A stretch of 41,794 nt of DNA from RGIG2707 sp045600065 (GTDB lineage: Bacteria > Bacillota > Clostridia > Peptostreptococcales > Anaerovoracaceae), in NCBI GenBank assembly GCA_045600065.1, contig JAZRXE010000013.1, positions 1 to 41,794 of the forward strand. Direction: 5' to 3'. Every line of letters starts with the position of its first letter. Positions within the stretch are counted from its first letter, which is position 1. Under the pieces are notes generated by a model. That model ran no database searches. It was not told where the DNA came from and saw only the letters and a program-made list of their open reading frames with translations. Made by a program: the position numbers and the translations under genes. Shown in pieces: positions 1 to 8,923 of this stretch.

Positions 1-52
1 GGATTGGATTTGTTTGTCATAGGATTGTACCTCCGTAAAAATATTTGGGATG

Positions 53-136
53 ATTTCCCAAGGTAAATCCTACGGCAAAAAATTTCCCAGAGTAAATCCA
101 ACTTTAATTCCTACTGTGGGATTTACTTTGGGAATT
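53..136. repeat. Three copies of an 18-nt box upstream of the Lrp gene
   Basis: The box ATTTCCCANRGTAAATCC occurs at 53-70 and 82-99 in the same orientation, 29 nt apart. An inverted near-copy lies at 119-136. Copies two and three can also pair into a long AT-rich hairpin. The array sits in the gene-free first 248 bases, directly upstream of an Lrp/AsnC-family gene. Members of that family often bind several spaced sites and regulate their own gene, so operator sites are the likeliest reading. A remnant of a repeat element or a terminator of a gene left of the window is also possible. Confidence 0.55.
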
Positions 137-248
137 TACTCATAGCTGTAATTTTTAAACCCTTTAAATAAATTCGCTTGATTATTTTTGGTCGCTTTGA
201 TAATATCATAATTAAAAGGACACACGCCGCCATTGAGGAGTGAATGAT

Positions 249-716
249 ATGAATCTGGACAGCATAGACGTCAGAATACTTGAAGAACTCCAGCGCAACG
301 CAAGGATTTCCATCTCGGAAATGTCCAAGCGCGTAAATCTTTCGCTTTCAGCCATCAGCGAAAGACTCAAAAAACTGGAAAACAGCGGAATCATCGATCA
401 GTACACCGCCATACTCAATCCCGTGGTGCTCAACAAGCAGCTGGCGGCAACCATGCTCGTCAGCCTTGAGGACCCCTCAAGATCCGAGGAATTCATAAGC
501 TTCGTAAACAGCAACCCCGAGATCCTGGAGTGCTTCTACATAACAGGCGAATACGATTATTCCATCAAAATCGTGACCAGCAGCACATCCGAGCTGGAGA
601 CCATTCTCAACAAGGTCAAGGGCGTATCCTCCATCAAGAGGACCCAGACCAATGTGGTGCTCAAGACCATCAAGCAGTGCCACAGCGTCTCCGCCACGGC
701 AAACAAGCTTTCCTAA
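249..716 (+). CDS. Lrp/AsnC-family transcriptional regulator
   Basis: DNA-binding regulator of the Lrp/AsnC (feast/famine) family, 155 residues, the usual family length. The N-terminal helix-turn-helix is seen in ISISEMSKRVNLSLSAISER. A ligand-binding RAM domain follows, with the typical LVSLEDPSRSEEF and CFYITGEYDYSIKI segments. These proteins usually form dimers or octamers and respond to amino acids; the effector here cannot be told from sequence. I start at ATG 249 because GAGGAG at 235-240 lies eight bases upstream; an in-frame GTG at 240 overlaps that site. The gene stands alone between the box array and a terminator, which fits autoregulation. Confidence 0.9.
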   Translation: MNLDSIDVRILEELQRNARISISEMSKRVNLSLSAISERLKKLENSGIIDQYTAILNPVVLNKQLAATMLVSLEDPSRSEEFISFVNSNPEILECFYITGEYDYSIKIVTSSTSELETILNKVKGVSSIKRTQTNVVLKTIKQCHSVSATANKLS

Positions 717-746
717 AGCCCTGCCGGCAAAAACATAAACCGTCTG

Positions 747-782
747 AAAAGCCCTGCTCCATGTGGAGGCCGGGCTTTTATT
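747..782 (+). terminator. Rho-independent terminator after the Lrp gene
   Basis: AAAAGCCC at 747-754 pairs with GGGCTTTT at 772-779. An inner CTCC/GGAG stem closes the loop and the 3' arm ends in a short T run. It lies 30 bases after the Lrp stop codon and separates that gene from mltG. Confidence 0.75.
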
Positions 783-848
783 GTCAGATTCGGCAATAAT
801 GCAATAATACAGAAATACAGGACCCGGGGCCGCCGCCCAAGCATCAGA

Positions 849-1898
849 ATGACTAAGCCAAATCTCAAAAAAACAGCTATACTGCTCATATTCGCCCTGG
901 CAGCAGTCGCCCTTGCGGCTTTTTACGCCGCCGGAGACTTTCTTCACGGAAGTCTTATAAAGCCTGTATGCATAACTGTCTCCCCGGGCTCGGGCACCAT
1001 AAAAATCGCAAATACGCTCGGAGACTGCGGAGCTGTCAGAAGCCCCGCCCTTTTCCGCTGCTATATAAGGCTTACGGGGTCAGATGACATATGGAACCCC
1101 GGAGATTTTTATCTCGGTCCCGGAGATGGCTACAGGCAGATCGCGGAGGCCATGTCCGAGCCTGTTCTCATACCCGATGTAAGGATAACCATCCGGGAGG
1201 GCCTGCAAATACCCGAAATAGGCAAGCTTCTCGAGGAAAGCGGCATATGCGGCAAAGCGGATTTTGCAGCTGCCTGCGCCGCCTGGGACGCGGACAGGTA
1301 TTTTCTTACAGACGCGCCCGGAAGAAGAAAGCTGGAGGGCTTCCTGTTCCCGGACACCTACAGGTTCTATCCGGATTCGGATCCGAACACTGTGATCGAA
1401 CGCATGCTCGATCGCTTCGAGGAGATGGTCTGCACCCCCGAGCGCCTGGAAAGAGCCGCCGAGACGGGCTACAGCCTCGATGAGATAATCACCCTGGCCT
1501 CTATGCTGGAAAGCGAGGCGGTAACACAAGAAGACCGCCGCCGCACGGCAGGGGTCTTCTACAACAGACTTGAACGCACTCCCGGACGCATGCTGCAATC
1601 CTGCGTCACTGTGGAGTTTGCTCTGGGTATTCACAAAAACATTCTGGCCCGGGGCGATCTTGATGTGGATTCGCCCTACAACACCTACAGGCACAGCGGC
1701 CTGCCCGTGGGGCCCATCTGCTGCCCGGGTCTGATATCCATAGATGCGGCGCTGTGGCCGGAGGAAAATTCCTATTATTTTTTCCAGTCAGACAAATACG
1801 GCAATCTCTGGTTTGCGGAAACCTATGCCGAACACGCGCGCATTCACAAAGAGGTCCAGGCCGACTGGGCTGTCAAAACCCGCATAGTCGGAGAATAA
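849..1898 (+). CDS. mltG: Endolytic murein transglycosylase MltG (YceG-like)
   Basis: Membrane-anchored lytic transglycosylase that cuts nascent glycan strands in peptidoglycan and is thought to set their length. The protein has 349 residues, a single N-terminal membrane segment (about 9-28), an extracellular LysM-like region, and the YceG catalytic domain. The family motif reads LASMLESEA, placing the expected catalytic glutamate at 221, followed by the typical VFYNRL and SPYNTYRHSGLPVGPI segments. No clear ribosome binding site precedes ATG 849, so the start is less certain than the identity. The gene is convergent with the DUF3841 pair, with only 26 bases between stop codons. Confidence 0.92.
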   Translation: MTKPNLKKTAILLIFALAAVALAAFYAAGDFLHGSLIKPVCITVSPGSGTIKIANTLGDCGAVRSPALFRCYIRLTGSDDIWNPGDFYLGPGDGYRQIAEAMSEPVLIPDVRITIREGLQIPEIGKLLEESGICGKADFAAACAAWDADRYFLTDAPGRRKLEGFLFPDTYRFYPDSDPNTVIERMLDRFEEMVCTPERLERAAETGYSLDEIITLASMLESEAVTQEDRRRTAGVFYNRLERTPGRMLQSCVTVEFALGIHKNILARGDLDVDSPYNTYRHSGLPVGPICCPGLISIDAALWPEENSYYFFQSDKYGNLWFAETYAEHARIHKEVQADWAVKTRIVGE

Positions 1899-1924
1899 GC
1901 TCCTCCGGGGGCTTGCAGCAGAGC

Positions 1925-2482
1925 TCAGTCTTCTCTGACCAGCCACTCCCTTCTCAGCTCCCAGACCAGGCCGTAGCTCAAATCGTTGACAAGCTTCACA
2001 TCCTCATCGAAAAGCCTCTTCCAGCTGTCCAGTACCTCACGCCTTATATCCGGATAAAAGCGCTCCATGACTGCCCTTGCATCGCTGATCCCATAGGCAT
2101 TGAGCAGGGCCTCGTGGCGCTTTTCGTCTTCTGCATCAAGGGGGATGTACTGATAATTCAAAATGCGGCTCCATTTGGCAATATTCAAAAGCACCAGGCG
2201 CTCCGCGGGGATATCCAGCTCCAGCAGGCAGCCCTTCTGCTCGGTATAGGCGGTCTTCCTTTCCAGAGACACCCACACCGGATATCTGGCATCCCCGGGC
2301 TTGAATTCCCGCTTGGGACAATTGTCCGCCAGCCAGTCGTAGCAGGTCATGATAAGCCCTTTATGCTCGGGCATATCCAGGCTGATGTAACGGCTGCTGT
2401 CCACCACATGCCTGCCGTTTTCCCTGAGCAGCCTTCCCACATCCTTGTGCTGCCTTGTCCATACCTTTATAGTATCTTCCAT
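1925..2482 (-). CDS. DUF3841 protein, copy A
   Basis: A 185-residue soluble protein that resembles the DUF3841 family, whose function is unknown. It has no signal peptide or membrane segment. Recognisable stretches are the N-terminal IKVWTRQH, a central YPVWVSLERK, the LLELDIPAERLVLLN strand region and the C-terminal VWELRREWLV. It lies 16 bases downstream of a second DUF3841 gene with the same order of segments, so the pair arose by tandem duplication and then diverged. AAGGAG upstream of ATG 2482 supports the start. It is probably the last gene of the transcript that includes the upstream ABC transporter, though a 57-base gap separates the pair from the permease. Confidence 0.8.
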   Translation of the reverse strand: MEDTIKVWTRQHKDVGRLLRENGRHVVDSSRYISLDMPEHKGLIMTCYDWLADNCPKREFKPGDARYPVWVSLERKTAYTEQKGCLLELDIPAERLVLLNIAKWSRILNYQYIPLDAEDEKRHEALLNAYGISDARAVMERFYPDIRREVLDSWKRLFDEDVKLVNDLSYGLVWELRREWLVRED

Positions 2483-2498
2483 AACAGCTCCTTGTTTT

Positions 2499-3065
2499 TC
2501 AACTCAGCACTACCCATTCTTTTCTGATGCACCACAGGGCAGCCTGAACGCTGCCCACGCAGTCGTAATCCCCGGCGGCAATCTGTAAGTGATGTCTGAA
2601 AAGCCTGTCCCAGCTTGCCATCACGGCATTTCTGTATTCCGGATAAAACGGGCTTGTCATTACGCTGTAATAGCTGAGCCCCCTGGCTTTAAGCTCATCC
2701 GAAAATGCCTGCTCGTCTTTTTCGTCGGTTCCGATATAAGAAAAGCGCATTACCTTAGTCCAGTCATCGGCATCGAAAAACACCGCGCAGTCCAGAGGTA
2801 CCTCCAGCCTGAGCGCTCCTCCGGCGCTGCCGGATTCCGTGCGGTAAAGATCCCTGAATGCCCAGTAGGGATAAGCTGCTCCTTCCGGCATGGGCACCAG
2901 CTGAGCGGCCTTTTTCACAAACCAGTCGTAATTATTCAGAAATATATGGGCACTTTCCTTGTATTTTTTCTGAACGTACTCGCGCTTGGAAAAGCACACG
3001 CCGTCTTTTTCTATCACGTCGCGTACTGTCTGGGTTTGATCGGAATACAAAATGATGCTGTTCAT
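2499..3065 (-). CDS. DUF3841 protein, copy B
   Basis: A 188-residue paralogue of the following gene. It shares the layout: an N-terminal IILYSDQTQTVRDVIEKDG, AYPYWAFRDL in place of YPVWVSLERK, then ALRLEVPLDCAVFFD, and a C-terminal ALWCIRKEWVVL. It is cytoplasmic by sequence, with no known catalytic motif. CAGGAG lies at a normal distance before ATG 3065. These proteins are often found singly; having two side by side after an ABC exporter-type operon is unusual. No function can be assigned. Confidence 0.8.
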   Translation of the reverse strand: MNSIILYSDQTQTVRDVIEKDGVCFSKREYVQKKYKESAHIFLNNYDWFVKKAAQLVPMPEGAAYPYWAFRDLYRTESGSAGGALRLEVPLDCAVFFDADDWTKVMRFSYIGTDEKDEQAFSDELKARGLSYYSVMTSPFYPEYRNAVMASWDRLFRHHLQIAAGDYDCVGSVQAALWCIRKEWVVLS

Positions 3066-3122
3066 AAGCTCTCCTGTTTTCTGTCTGAGGGCAGCAGTGT
3101 GCCCGGGTTTCCCGCAAATCTT

Positions 3123-6100
3123 CTATTCAGCCGATTTCAGGGATTCCACCATATCTATCTCCTTCATCTTGAAGTGAGCCATTACATTGACTGCTGCGCT
3201 GAACACCGCGGTGAGTATGCCGGCGTACACACAGCTCATGGGATCGGTGTCCCTGCCGAACATCATCAGGTCTATCTCCACGGATTTTATAAGCCAGCTG
3301 TGCAGCCAGCGGCCCATCACTATCCCCAGGGCTATGCCAAGGACAGTCAGCACTATGTTTTCTCTGTAAACATAGGCCGAGACCTCTTTGTCGTAAAAGC
3401 CCAGCACCTTGATGGTGGCAAGCTCCCTGCGCCGCTCGGTTATGTTGATGTTGGAAAGATTGTAAAGAACCACCACAGCCAGAGCCGCAGCGGAAAGTAT
3501 CACTATCACCACAACAAAGTCAATGCGCTCCATGCTGTGCAGATAGGTATCCCTGGTATCTGCCACACGGGTGGCGGCGCCTACGTTGTCAAGCTTCATA
3601 AGATCCGAGAAAACCGAATTGCAAAGCTCGTCCGAGGCGTCGGCAAACTGCATTATATAAGCGTTCGGGTTCCAGCTCCTGCCCCAAAGCTCCTCATAGC
3701 AGGCGGGGGTCATGTACACGTAGTGACCCAGATAATGCTCTGTCACCGCGCTGACCCTTACCTGATATCTGCCGTCGTTATCCACGATAAAGCTATCTCC
3801 GGGGCCAATCTTCAAAAGCTCCGAAAGCTTCTGGTCTATGACCACGCCGCTGTCGTCCAGGGTGATGGGGCTGCCGTCAGCAAAGCGCCTCAGCTCCACG
3901 AAGCTGCCTATCTGATCAGGACTGCAGACCTGAATTACGCCGGAGGTCCTGTAGGCGTCGGATTCGCAGTCGACACTGTTCATTACGCAGGGCATATATC
4001 CCGTGACAGAGGGATTGGAGGATATGTATTCCTCGATGACAGCCCTGTCCTCCTCTGAAGGATCGGAGGCCATGTTGACCTGAGCCGTATAATTGAAAAT
4101 GCTTGAATACTGCCTGTCCATGGTGGTCATCAGAGAAGAACGCAGTCCGAAGCCGGCGATTATAAGGGCCGTGCATCCGCCGATGCCTATTATGGTCATC
4201 CAGAAGCGCTTCTGATATCTGAACAGATTCCTTGCAGTAAGCTTGCCGAAAAAGCCCAGACGGCTCCACAGAGGGCTGATGTATTCCAGCAGCACCCTTC
4301 TGCCTGCCGCAGGGGCCTTGGGTCTCATAAGCTCAGCAGGCACCGATCTGAGGGTCGAAAGGCAGGCCCATAAGGTGGCCAGCGTGGTACAGGCAAGGGC
4401 TGCCCCCATGCAGGATACGGAAATACCCGCGTAGTCTCTCAGGTGCAGAGAGGGAACCTCGTACATTATCTGGTAAGCCGTAAAAATCATGGTGGGGAAC
4501 AGGGTGTAGCCTATGACGAGACCCAGAAGCCCGCCTGCCAGCGCCGGCAGCGCCCCGTAGGCAAGATATTTTTTCGAAATATCGAAGCTGCTGTAGCCCA
4601 TGGCTTTAAGGCTGCCTATCTGTATGCGCTGTTCGTCTACCATGCGGGTCATGGTGGTAAGGCAGACCAGCGCGGCAACCAGAAAGAACAGCATGGGGAA
4701 AACCTTGGCAAGATTGGCCATGCGGTCCGCATCCTGACCGAAGCCCAGGTATCCGGGATTGGAATCACGGCTGAGAATGTACCATTCGCAATCGTCTATC
4801 TCAGAAAGCTTTTCAGCCGCGTCGTCCAGCTTGGCCTGGGCATCGGCTATCTTCTCCTCTGCCTCCCTGCGTCCGTCCTCGTATTCACGAAGGCCGTCCC
4901 GGTATTCCTTTTCTCCGTCTGCCAGCTCCACCTCCGCGTCGGCTATCTCCTGCCGGGCCTCGGTGACCTTGTCGTTGAGCTCTGCGACCGCGTCGTCAAG
5001 CTCCTTTAAACCGTCCTCGTATTCCCTGAGGCCGTCATAGTATTCCTGCCAGCCGTCATCAAGCTCCCTGCGCCCGTCTTCCAGCTCTGTTTTAGCGTTC
5101 TCCAGCTCTGTCTTTGCTTCCTCCAGAATGTCTTTAGCCTTGTGAAGCTTCTTTTTGCCTCCGGTAAGAGCCTGTATTCCCAGACCGTATTCGGCCTCAC
5201 CCTGAGCTATGCCCTGCTGAAGGGGCTCCAGATTTTCGTTTATCCGGCTTATGCCCTCATTTACAGCGTCCAGCTGGCTCTGATAGGCAGCCTGCCGGGC
5301 AGGATCGCTGCTGATGCTTATCATATAACCCAGACCTGCGGCATTCTGCTCCAGCTCGCTCTTCTGTGCGGAAAGTCCGTCCGCGGTAGCGCTGAGCCCG
5401 TCAAGAGCTGCCCTGGCGCTGTCCAGCCGGGCCTTGGCGTCGTTCATCTCCTCAACGCCGGCATAATAGGCCTTGCGGCCATCCTCATATTCCTTAAGTC
5501 CGTCCTCGTATTCGGAAAGCCCCTTGCGGTATTCGGCTTCTCCGTCCTGAAGCTCTCCCAGGGCTTTGACGAGCTGCTTTTTGGCATCCGCAAGCTCAGC
5601 CCTTGCATCGGCTATTTCCTGCTCGGCGTCTGCAAGCTCTTCATCCAGGGTCCTTTTTGCATCCTCCAGCTCTATATATCCGTCGTCCAGCTCTTTTCGG
5701 CCATCGGCAAGCTCCCTGCGTGCATCGGCAAGCTCTTTGTCCGCATCCTTTTTTGCGTCGTCCAGCTCCGCCTGAGCATCGTTTATCTTATCCCGGGCCT
5801 CGCCCAGCACCTTTTCCGTGCGCAGTCTTGCCCTTTCATCCCCGAAAGCCTCCAGAGAGTCTATAATATCGTCGATCTTATCTGTATATTCATCAGAAAA
5901 TGCCACCAGCTCCCCGGCGCCCTCTGCCAGAAAGTAAGCGGCTGTAAAATAATCCATGTCAAAAGAATCAGGCGGCAGGTACACAAAGGCAGACACGCTG
6001 CCGGTGCCTATGGATGAAGTGCCCCTCTCCACGCTGATATAATAAGAGCTTACTGCCTCGCCTACTATCCTGAAGCGGCTGAACCGCAGCGAAGGAGCCT

Positions 6101-6581
6101 CATCTTCGTCCGCGTCGGCGTCCTCCTCCAGACTCAGGGTGATATAATCGCCCACGGAAAGCCCAAGGCCGGAAAGCAACTTTTTGTCTGCAAGGCATTC
6201 GTCCGCAGACCGGGGCATACGACCCCTGCGCACGGAGATCAGATTTATCTCCTCCGGCAGAGACCAGAGCTTTACCACCATATCGGTATCAGGACCGCTG
6301 GCGTAGGCATCCAGCTGATAGGAGCCCTCTCCCCGGGAAATGCTCTCCAGGGCGCACATGGCATCCACATCCTCCTGAGTCAGTCCCAGAGTAGACAAAA
6401 CCTGGATGTCCATGAAGCTGTTAGCATCCATGTATTCATCCAGGGTGTTCTTCATATCGGGCGCGGTGCAGCGCAGGCCGGACAGAAAGGCCACGGCCAG
6501 TGCCACCAGCACCATTATTGAAAGGAAACGGCTGCGGGTATTTCTGACCTCCCGCCAAAGGTCCTTGTCAAGGGATTTCAT
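3123..6581 (-). CDS. FtsX-type ABC transporter permease with long extracellular coiled coil
   Basis: Large membrane subunit (1152 residues) of a MacB/FtsX-type mechanotransmission ABC system. One membrane helix lies near residues 19-37, then an extracellular domain, then about 350 residues (roughly 245-594) of charged heptad-rich helix with repeated ELADA, EYEDGLKEY and EYRDGLREYEDG motifs. Two FtsX cores follow, one with the conserved IQIGSLKAMGYS segment and one with ELATIKVLGFYDKE. The ATPase partner is encoded immediately upstream. I prefer ATG 6581, just after the ATPase stop; an overlapping GTG at 6590 is possible. The substrate is unknown. Such coiled coils usually transmit ATP-driven movement to an extracellular partner rather than form a pore. 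Confidence 0.88.
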   Translation of the reverse strand: MKSLDKDLWREVRNTRSRFLSIMVLVALAVAFLSGLRCTAPDMKNTLDEYMDANSFMDIQVLSTLGLTQEDVDAMCALESISRGEGSYQLDAYASGPDTDMVVKLWSLPEEINLISVRRGRMPRSADECLADKKLLSGLGLSVGDYITLSLEEDADADEDEAPSLRFSRFRIVGEAVSSYYISVERGTSSIGTGSVSAFVYLPPDSFDMDYFTAAYFLAEGAGELVAFSDEYTDKIDDIIDSLEAFGDERARLRTEKVLGEARDKINDAQAELDDAKKDADKELADARRELADGRKELDDGYIELEDAKRTLDEELADAEQEIADARAELADAKKQLVKALGELQDGEAEYRKGLSEYEDGLKEYEDGRKAYYAGVEEMNDAKARLDSARAALDGLSATADGLSAQKSELEQNAAGLGYMISISSDPARQAAYQSQLDAVNEGISRINENLEPLQQGIAQGEAEYGLGIQALTGGKKKLHKAKDILEEAKTELENAKTELEDGRRELDDGWQEYYDGLREYEDGLKELDDAVAELNDKVTEARQEIADAEVELADGEKEYRDGLREYEDGRREAEEKIADAQAKLDDAAEKLSEIDDCEWYILSRDSNPGYLGFGQDADRMANLAKVFPMLFFLVAALVCLTTMTRMVDEQRIQIGSLKAMGYSSFDISKKYLAYGALPALAGGLLGLVIGYTLFPTMIFTAYQIMYEVPSLHLRDYAGISVSCMGAALACTTLATLWACLSTLRSVPAELMRPKAPAAGRRVLLEYISPLWSRLGFFGKLTARNLFRYQKRFWMTIIGIGGCTALIIAGFGLRSSLMTTMDRQYSSIFNYTAQVNMASDPSEEDRAVIEEYISSNPSVTGYMPCVMNSVDCESDAYRTSGVIQVCSPDQIGSFVELRRFADGSPITLDDSGVVIDQKLSELLKIGPGDSFIVDNDGRYQVRVSAVTEHYLGHYVYMTPACYEELWGRSWNPNAYIMQFADASDELCNSVFSDLMKLDNVGAATRVADTRDTYLHSMERIDFVVVIVILSAAALAVVVLYNLSNINITERRRELATIKVLGFYDKEVSAYVYRENIVLTVLGIALGIVMGRWLHSWLIKSVEIDLMMFGRDTDPMSCVYAGILTAVFSAAVNVMAHFKMKEIDMVESLKSAE

Positions 6582-6583
6582 GC

Positions 6584-7285
6584 CTACCACTCTATGCTCT
6601 CGACAGAAACGGGAGACGGATTGATATCCGTCCCGGAAGCGGTGCCGTTTTTTATATGTATGACTCTGTCGGCCATGGGCGTAATGGCCATGTTATGGGT
6701 GATCACCACCACCGTGACGCCCTTCTGTCTGCAGGTATCCTGCAGCAGCTTGAGTATCTGCTTGCCCGTTATGTAATCCAGTGCGCCTGTAGGCTCGTCG
6801 CAGAGCAAAAGCTTGGGGTTCTTGGCAAGAGCCCTTGCTATGGCAACTCTCTGCTGCTCGCCTCCGGAAAGCTGCCCGGGGAAATTGTTCATGCGGTGAG
6901 CAAGACCCACGTCCGCAAGCACCTGAGCCGCGTCCAGAGGGTCCCTGCAGATCTGTGCTGCCAGCTCCACGTTCTCCAGAGCGGTAAGATTGCCTACCAG
7001 ATTGTAGAACTGAAAAACAAAGCCTATATCGTGCCGTCTGTAGCCTGTGAGCTGTTTCGGACCGAAGCTGCTTATCTGAGTGCCATCCACGCTGATGCTG
7101 CCGCCTGAGCAGGCATCCATGCCGCCCAGCATGTTGAGCACCGTGGTCTTACCCGCGCCCGAAGGGCCTGCTATGACACAGAATTCTCCTTTTTCGATGT
7201 CAAAGCTGATGTGGTCCACTGCGCGTATCTCCACATCACCTGTTTTGTATATCTTGCTGACATCTTGAAAGGATACAAAGCTCAT
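6584..7285 (-). CDS. ABC transporter ATP-binding protein (MacB/LolD type)
   Basis: ATPase of 233 residues that powers the neighbouring permease. Visible motifs are Walker [10 protein letters not shown] (40-48), the Q-loop region FVFQFYNLV, the signature [15 protein letters not shown] (from 139), Walker [13 protein letters not shown] (159-170) and the H-loop [14 protein letters not shown] and the overall spacing are typical of the MacB/LolD/FtsE group, which pairs with FtsX-type permeases. The first four bases overlap the end of the upstream 409-codon gene and the stop lies two bases before the permease start, so the three genes are translationally coupled. Confidence 0.93.
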   Translation of the reverse strand: MSFVSFQDVSKIYKTGDVEIRAVDHISFDIEKGEFCVIAGPSGAGKTTVLNMLGGMDACSGGSISVDGTQISSFGPKQLTGYRRHDIGFVFQFYNLVGNLTALENVELAAQICRDPLDAAQVLADVGLAHRMNNFPGQLSGGEQQRVAIARALAKNPKLLLCDEPTGALDYITGKQILKLLQDTCRQKGVTVVVITHNMAITPMADRVIHIKNGTASGTDINPSPVSVESIEW

Positions 7286-8511
7286 TTGAGTATTTCTCTG
7301 AGATAATCGATAAAATCGTCGTAGCCGCTGTCGATAAAGGGCCCCAGCAGGGGATGTGCAAAGCTGTATCTTCCCATGGGCATCAGATCCTTTGCAAAGC
7401 TTTGCCTGAGCAGGGCCGCATCCGCCGCCGCGGACTTGTCCATATCGTTTCCGGCAACTATTAGCTGACCGTTGTTGGTGATAAAGTAAGAGACCTTAAG
7501 ATCGTCGGTGATGCGGTATTCAGGCAGTTCAACATGGCTGTTGTCCTCGTTGTACTCCATAAACAGCAGTCCGTTATCGAATATCTTGCGGGTGGCCTGG
7601 GGATAGGCATACTCGAGAGCCTGCTCAAGATCGGGCTGAGAGGCTTCGCCTATCTCGTAGAAGGATATGAACTCGGGCCTGCTGAGCTTGCGGTCTGCCT
7701 CGTCATCGGTAATGTAAAAGCCGCTTCTGCGAAGCACGCTTACTATCCGGCCCTCCCTGACGGCTATTTCGGTAAAGATCATGGCGCATTTGAGATCTGT
7801 TTCCACCAGGGATTCGCAAAGATATACGGCAGTCAGCACATCGTCCTCCAGGCAGCCCCAGCGCCTGCAGCTGTTGTACCTTAAAGTCGAAGCCTCCGCA
7901 AGTGCTGCAGCCAGAAGCTGAGAATCTGTCATATCATCTGAAGCCAGAAGCCTTGCTCCTTCAACATCCCTTGCAAAGCTGCGCATCAGAAAATAATTTA
8001 TGCGTCCGTAATTGGTAATGACACCTACGCATATCTTTTTCATCAGCTCAGCCTTCTGCGCTTTGTTCAAGGGCTCAATGCCGAGTGCATAGCTGTGCAG
8101 CTCCTCAAGATCAGAGCTGAGCCTTCCTTTTTCGAACAGCTCCTTCTGAATGAAGGTCTCCGCAAGATACATGCACTCCGGGGCACTGATTTCGTGCATG
8201 GAAGCGCCCAGGCCTCCGAAATAGCGCTTGACTGCCATCTCAACCTCTTCTGTGTCGTCTCCGTAGACCTCGCCGGAGGTCTCCAGATTGTTTTCCTCGC
8301 ATTCGAAATAAAAGAGCTGGTGAAATTCCGCCGCAGTGTCCTTGAGCTCTGCGGCATATTGAAGCTGCTTTTCTTCGGAGAGAGCCCAATGCAGATGCAG
8401 ACCCATCACACCCATAAGTCTGGTGTCTGTAGCCTCTGCCTTTACCAGGCTGTATTCACTTAAGGGGAGTTTTTTGCCGGGACCTCCCACGACCCTGAGA
8501 GCTGTATTCAT
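7282..8511 (-). CDS. Uncharacterised 409-residue protein coupled to an ABC transporter
   Basis: I do not recognise this protein. It is acidic, soluble in appearance, and has no signal peptide or membrane helix. An N-terminal third contains MGVMGLHLHWALSEEKQ, a middle part is helical with LHSYALGIEPLNKAQKAELMKKI, and a mixed alpha/beta C-terminal part contains RKIFDNGLLFMEYNEDN and MPMGRYSFAHPLLGPFIDSG. It overlaps the ATPase gene by four bases, so it is made with the transporter and may regulate it or act with it. No good ribosome binding site precedes ATG 8511, and the rpmE terminator lies just upstream, so where its transcript begins is unclear. Confidence 0.7.
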   Translation of the reverse strand: MNTALRVVGGPGKKLPLSEYSLVKAEATDTRLMGVMGLHLHWALSEEKQLQYAAELKDTAAEFHQLFYFECEENNLETSGEVYGDDTEEVEMAVKRYFGGLGASMHEISAPECMYLAETFIQKELFEKGRLSSDLEELHSYALGIEPLNKAQKAELMKKICVGVITNYGRINYFLMRSFARDVEGARLLASDDMTDSQLLAAALAEASTLRYNSCRRWGCLEDDVLTAVYLCESLVETDLKCAMIFTEIAVREGRIVSVLRRSGFYITDDEADRKLSRPEFISFYEIGEASQPDLEQALEYAYPQATRKIFDNGLLFMEYNEDNSHVELPEYRITDDLKVSYFITNNGQLIVAGNDMDKSAAADAALLRQSFAKDLMPMGRYSFAHPLLGPFIDSGYDDFIDYLREILK

Positions 8512-8528
8512 CGTTTTTGTTATAAGGC

Positions 8529-8557
8529 AAAAACCCGGCTTTGCTTTAAAGCCGGGT
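8529..8557 (-). terminator. Terminator after rpmE
   Basis: ACCCGGCTTT and AAAGCCGGGT form a perfect 10-bp stem with a five-base loop (33-42 and 48-57 past 8500). On the minus strand the stem is followed by five T residues at 8533-8529. It should end the rpmE transcript and isolate it from the downstream ABC operon. Confidence 0.85.
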
Positions 8558-8579
8558 ACAAAACAGTCTTGAGATACGC

Positions 8580-8780
8580 TTACTGAATATTGTACTTCTG
8601 CTTAAACTTCTCAACACGGCCGCCGCGATTGACGAACTTCTGCTGACCGGTGAAGAAAGGATGGCACTGAGAGCAAACATCCAGACGCATTTCCGGCTTG
8701 TTGGACTTGGTCATGAAGGTGTTTCCGCATGCGCAGGTGACCTTGCAGTCTACATATTCGGGATGGATTCCGTTTTTCAT
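8580..8780 (-). CDS. rpmE: 50S ribosomal protein L31, zinc-binding form
   Basis: Ribosomal protein of the large subunit, 66 residues, the normal length. The four zinc-ligand cysteines of the C+ form are present at 16, 18, 36 and 39 (CAC and CSQC), followed by the family segment [21 protein letters not shown] strong AGGAGG lies before ATG 8780. It has its own promoter region and terminator, so it is monocistronic. The cysteine-bearing type is the zinc-replete form; a cysteine-free paralogue, if the genome has one, lies outside this window. Confidence 0.97.
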   Translation of the reverse strand: MKNGIHPEYVDCKVTCACGNTFMTKSNKPEMRLDVCSQCHPFFTGQQKFVNRGGRVEKFKQKYNIQ

Positions 8781-8809
8781 TTATTTATCCTCCTGATTCA
8801 GGTTTATTT

Positions 8810-8876
8810 ATTATCTGAGCTTAAGGCTCTTTTTGTCAAGCCTTGTAATATTAGCACACCGATAGTCTATTTGCAA
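8810..8876 (-). promoter_or_regulatory. Two candidate sigma-A promoters for rpmE
   Basis: The nearer promoter reads TTGACA (8839-8834), an 18-base spacer and GATAAT (8815-8810). A second, further upstream, reads TTGCAA (8876-8871), 17 bases and TAATAT (8853-8848). Both point at rpmE. They lie in the 143-base gap after prmC. Confidence 0.6.
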
Positions 8877-8923
8877 GTGCTTTTAAGCTTTTTCTGTATG
8901 AGTTTAGGACCGGCCGAACAGAC

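Noticed and set aside
2589..4058. Long plus-strand reading frame opposite the DUF3841 and permease genes
   Set aside because: It runs across two genes and an intergenic gap, has no ribosome binding site, and its His/Val/Tyr-rich composition is typical of antisense frames. The same applies to frames at 14993-16279, 22949-24445 and 26437-27888.
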